The translations under genes and the position numbers were made by a program. Below the pieces are notes generated by a model, which was not told where the DNA came from, did not search any database, and worked only from the letters and a program-made list of their open reading frames with translations. A stretch of 64,000 nt of DNA from Marinobacter sp. Arc7-DN-1 (lineage in GTDB: Bacteria; Pseudomonadota; Gammaproteobacteria; Pseudomonadales; Oleiphilaceae): contig NZ_CP031848.1 in NCBI RefSeq assembly GCF_003441595.1, positions 4,154,001-4,218,000 on the forward strand. The letters run 5' to 3'. Of the stretch, positions 61,267-64,000 are shown in pieces. Each line of letters begins with the position of its first letter. Within the stretch, counting starts at the first letter, position 1.

Positions 61267-63183
61267 TCAGAGTTGGTAGGTCACTTCGAGTTTCTGTTGC
61301 AACCGCTGAGCCTGTCTGAAAGACTCCCGGAGGATGCGCCGATCCAATGGGTTCAGATCGTCCGGATCAATGTAGTTGGTCAGTTCTTCGCCCTTTTCGA
61401 GCATTTCCTGGTGGGCTCGCATCCGGATGGCCTGGATCAGGCTATAGCTTTCCTTCCAGGCATTGGCGTCCTTCGGATCAAAGACCCCTTTTTTTGCCAG
61501 CTCATCCATGCGCTCCAGGGTGTTTGCCGTTTCGACCCCGTTGGCTAATGCAAAGACCCTGATCGCTTCCACGAAGGGCGCAAGGCCCTGGCGTTTGAGG
61601 TCAAGCGCACGCTTTTTGCCTTCTGAGACATAGCGGAAATTCCGGAACATGGTCAGCGGCGGCTTCCGTTGAAAGGCATTGCCCGCCAGCATCTTCTGGA
61701 ACAGGGCGTTTTTCCGGATACGGGACAGCACTTTGTCCAGCAGATCATGCAACGGCTCGGTGGCGCCAAACACCGCTCTCATATCGAGAAAGATTGAGGA
61801 GTACACCAGGTTCTGGGGTGTCGAGGCATCAATAAACCGGATAAACCAGTCGTCCCATTCCCTGTCACTGAGGCAAAGCTTCGGGTTGCTGGCCATGATG
61901 TTGCCTTTGCACAGGGTAAAGCCGCACTCCGCCAGCTCCTGGGTGACGGTCTGGGCAAATGGCAGCAGTTTCTCCCGAACCTGTTCTTCGGTCATGCCTT
62001 CCGGGGTCCGGAACAGGATGCCGTTGTCCTGATCGGTCAGCAGTGTCTGCTCCTGGCGCCCTTCGCTGCCGAAGGTCAGCCAGGTAAAGGGAATGCCCGG
62101 GTCGTTTTTCTTGATGTTCAGTTCCAGTACCCGTCGAACGGTTACGTCGTTCAGGGTTGTGATGATCTTGACCACCTGCCCGGAATCGGCGCCGTGGGCC
62201 AGCATGGCATCGACCAGACGGGACACGTCTGATCGCAGGCTGACCAGGGTGCGCAAGTGGGTGGCGGTACTGATGGTGCGGGCAAGGTTGACCAGATCCA
62301 CCCGTTGAAGGGCGAAAAGGTCCCGCTCCGACACTACGCCAATAAGTTTGTTTTCATCATCGACCACGCACAAGTGGGCAAAATGGTGTTCCGCCATCAG
62401 CATGGCAGCCTCAAAGGCATCCGCATGGGAGGGCAGGCAGCAGGGCTCTTTCGTCATGACCTGCCGAATTGGCGTATTCAGGGGGCCCTTTTCCTCGGCG
62501 ATCATGGTACGAAGATCCCGCAGCGTAAAAATGCCGGTTGGGTGGCGGTTGTCGTCGGTAACGATAATGCTGCCGACGTTGTTTTCGTGCATGCGTGCCA
62601 CTGCTTTTCGTACCGGAAGGTCCGGGGAGCAGACAATCGGATTGCGCAGGGCAAAGCGCTCAAGAGGCGTGTCCAGGGACGTGCTGGAGCCCATGGAGGC
62701 CATAGCGCCGGACTGGATGCGCCGGTTTACCTGATCAAGCAGGCTGCTGACACCGCGAAGGCAGAAATCCCGGAAAGGCTCACTCTCTGAAAACAGGGTA
62801 ATGAAGGCATTCTGTCCGATGCTGAGGCAGAAGGTGTCTCCAGACGCGCGGTGCAGGGTTCTGGTTGGCCGTTCGCCAATGATGGCCGCCAGTGGAAAGC
62901 ATTCGCCCTGGCTGATTTCAAAGGTGGTTTCCGTCCGGTCTTCCTTTTCATTATGTCGCTCGCCACGAATCCGCCCCTGCTTGACCACGTAGAATCTTTT
63001 TACGACGCCCTGATCCGGAGACAGAACGGCGTCGCCGTCTGCATAGAACTGCAGAGATGCGTGCTCGGCAAAATGTGCGAGGTGCGTATCATCCATGCTG
63101 GAGAAAGGCGCATGTTCCCGAAGAAAGGTCATAATCGCGCGGATGTTCTGGGGGGGGGTGGTTTCTGTGTTTGCTGCGGCCAT
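61267..63183 (-). CDS. cNMP-binding/CBS/DUF294 nucleotidyltransferase-like protein
   Basis: 638 residues. Order: cyclic-nucleotide-binding-like domain (about 20-130), two CBS repeats (about 170-300; 'VGSIIVTDDNRHPTGIFTLRDL' and 'FAHLCVVDDENKLIGVVSERDL'), DUF294 (about 335-480; 'LTFGSEGRQEQTLLTDQDNGI', the nucleotidyltransferase-like motif) and the DUF294 C-terminal helix bundle. Such proteins resemble GlnD and are thought to be signalling enzymes; substrate unknown. ATG at 63183 was chosen with GGA seven bases upstream; a GTG at 63195 is the alternative. Confidence 0.88.
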   Translation of the reverse strand: MAAANTETTPPQNIRAIMTFLREHAPFSSMDDTHLAHFAEHASLQFYADGDAVLSPDQGVVKRFYVVKQGRIRGERHNEKEDRTETTFEISQGECFPLAAIIGERPTRTLHRASGDTFCLSIGQNAFITLFSESEPFRDFCLRGVSSLLDQVNRRIQSGAMASMGSSTSLDTPLERFALRNPIVCSPDLPVRKAVARMHENNVGSIIVTDDNRHPTGIFTLRDLRTMIAEEKGPLNTPIRQVMTKEPCCLPSHADAFEAAMLMAEHHFAHLCVVDDENKLIGVVSERDLFALQRVDLVNLARTISTATHLRTLVSLRSDVSRLVDAMLAHGADSGQVVKIITTLNDVTVRRVLELNIKKNDPGIPFTWLTFGSEGRQEQTLLTDQDNGILFRTPEGMTEEQVREKLLPFAQTVTQELAECGFTLCKGNIMASNPKLCLSDREWDDWFIRFIDASTPQNLVYSSIFLDMRAVFGATEPLHDLLDKVLSRIRKNALFQKMLAGNAFQRKPPLTMFRNFRYVSEGKKRALDLKRQGLAPFVEAIRVFALANGVETANTLERMDELAKKGVFDPKDANAWKESYSLIQAIRMRAHQEMLEKGEELTNYIDPDDLNPLDRRILRESFRQAQRLQQKLEVTYQL

Positions 63184-63352
63184 GTCCGTATCCACTCGAT
63201 TGTTATTATTTTCCGTAAGAAGTGTAGTTCAGTGAGTAAGGTCACCGCCCTACGATTTTCGTCGCAAACTGACTGACGCAAGTCAGTTTTCTTTAAGGGA
63301 AGGGGGGTGGGTGGTAAAGTTCCTGTCGAACCAGGTCATTAATTGTAATGTC

Positions 63353-63934
63353 ATGACTACCAAAGACGAACGCCTCAGTTTTCTTGAGGAAATGAAAGAT
63401 GTCCGGCGCATCCGAAAGCCCAACCGCGCCGAGGTATCGACACCCCGTGAACTGACGCCAGGGCATCTTGAGCGACAGCGGTCCGCCGTGGAAAGTCCGG
63501 TCCGGGACAAAAACCCCCTGACCTCGGACATAGTCGAACCTCTCACAGCCCACGACGTTCTGAGCTGGCGGCGTCCGGGCATACAACACGGGGTATTTCG
63601 CAAGCTGCGGCTGGGGCAATACCCCATTGAAGCCCGGCTCGATTTACACCGGATGACGGTGGAACAGGCCCGAAGAGAAGTGTTTACATTTGTCGGTGAT
63701 TGCGTCCGTTATGGTCTGCGCTCTGTGATTATTCTCCATGGCAAGGGGGAGCGCAATCCTGATGGCATTGCACAATTGAAAAGTTACCTTGCCAAGTGGT
63801 TGCCCGAGCTGGCTGATGTCATGGCCTTCCATTCGGCCCAAAAACACCATGGTGGAACCGGAGCGGTTTATGTCATGGTGCGAAAAAGTGAACGGGACAA
63901 GCAGCACAATCGTGAAGTTCACGGAAGCCGTTAA
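63353..63934 (+). CDS. Smr-domain protein
   Basis: 193 residues. C-terminal Smr domain (about 105-185): 'EARLDLHRMTVEQARREV' with the DLH motif, and 'VIILHGKGERN' with the HGKG motif of Smr nucleases. The N-terminus is polar. Smr proteins act on branched DNA or collided ribosomes; which one here is open. The ATG at 63353 starts the family-like part; an earlier in-frame start exists at 63311. No clear ribosome-binding site. Confidence 0.88.
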   Translation: MTTKDERLSFLEEMKDVRRIRKPNRAEVSTPRELTPGHLERQRSAVESPVRDKNPLTSDIVEPLTAHDVLSWRRPGIQHGVFRKLRLGQYPIEARLDLHRMTVEQARREVFTFVGDCVRYGLRSVIILHGKGERNPDGIAQLKSYLAKWLPELADVMAFHSAQKHHGGTGAVYVMVRKSERDKQHNREVHGSR

Positions 63935-63986
63935 CGGCTCCAGCTTCTGAGGTCTTCAAATCTGGTCATTCAAACGGCCAAACGGA

Positions 63987-64000
63987 GGTTATCGTCGTGA
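63987..64000 (+). CDS. possible start of the next gene, cut by window edge
   Basis: GGAGG ahead of a GTG at 63997 resembles a start region, but only one codon is visible. Mentioned because the strand and spacing fit the Smr gene's direction. Confidence 0.25.

Overview
The window reads as chromosome from a marine gammaproteobacterium of the Marinobacter type. The strongest clue is a 661-residue two-domain fatty acyl reductase that I recognise as the Marinobacter wax-ester enzyme. The Pseudomonas-like block yciK-mupP-ubiG-mtaD/mtnA, a MotY protein of the sodium-driven flagellar motor, and moderately high GC with gammaproteobacterial 16S/23S features all agree. The genus is inferred from remembered sequence, not from a search.

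Layout. 1-3.0 kb: start of an M16 peptidase (cut by the window edge), a small hypothetical protein and the fatty acyl reductase. 3.06-4.15 kb: an AT-richer vapBC toxin-antitoxin island bracketed by inverted repeats. 4.15-7 kb: rnt and pyrC, then motY behind a FliA-type promoter. 7-10.9 kb: an HDAC-like deacetylase divergent from a Pat-type acetyltransferase. 10.9-20.9 kb: housekeeping and salvage genes (rdgC, yaaA, glutaredoxin, yciK, mupP, ubiG, mtaD, mtnA, a small HTH gene, prc). 21-24.5 kb: a beta-oxidation pair (thiolase and FadJ-like). 24.7-29.6 kb: a ComFB-like protein, a DUF349 coiled-coil protein, recX and mltF. 29.9-35.8 kb: purL and two Nudix hydrolases. 36-41.9 kb: a B12-dependent acyl-CoA mutase operon. 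42.2-43.7 kb: a DUF1289 protein and purT. 43.7-49.8 kb: a complete rrn operon (three promoters, 16S, tRNA-Ile, tRNA-Ala, 23S, 5S, terminator). 49.8-51.8 kb: a decayed group II intron directly behind the rrn terminator. 51.8-63.2 kb: an acetate-switch locus (histidine kinase, REC-TPR regulator, transporter-like hybrid kinase, sodium/acetate-type symporter with its small subunit, DEDD exonuclease and cNMP/CBS/DUF294 protein). The window ends with an Smr-domain protein.

The most interesting system is the mutase operon. Its genes encode a GntR/FCD regulator, a B12-binding small subunit, a PaaK-like acyl-CoA ligase, a MeaB-type G-protein chaperone, the large mutase subunit and a PduO-type cobalamin adenosyltransferase. 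At two active-site positions the large subunit carries Ile93 and Asp120, where methylmalonyl-CoA mutases have Tyr and Ala. That pair, 27 residues apart, is the signature of 2-hydroxyisobutyryl-CoA mutase. The operon therefore looks like a route turning a branched 2-hydroxy acid into 3-hydroxybutyryl-CoA, which the FadJ-like/thiolase pair at 21-24.5 kb could finish. Acyl-CoA and acetyl chemistry recur across the window (fatty alcohol formation, beta-oxidation, acetate sensing and uptake, lysine acetylation and deacetylation).
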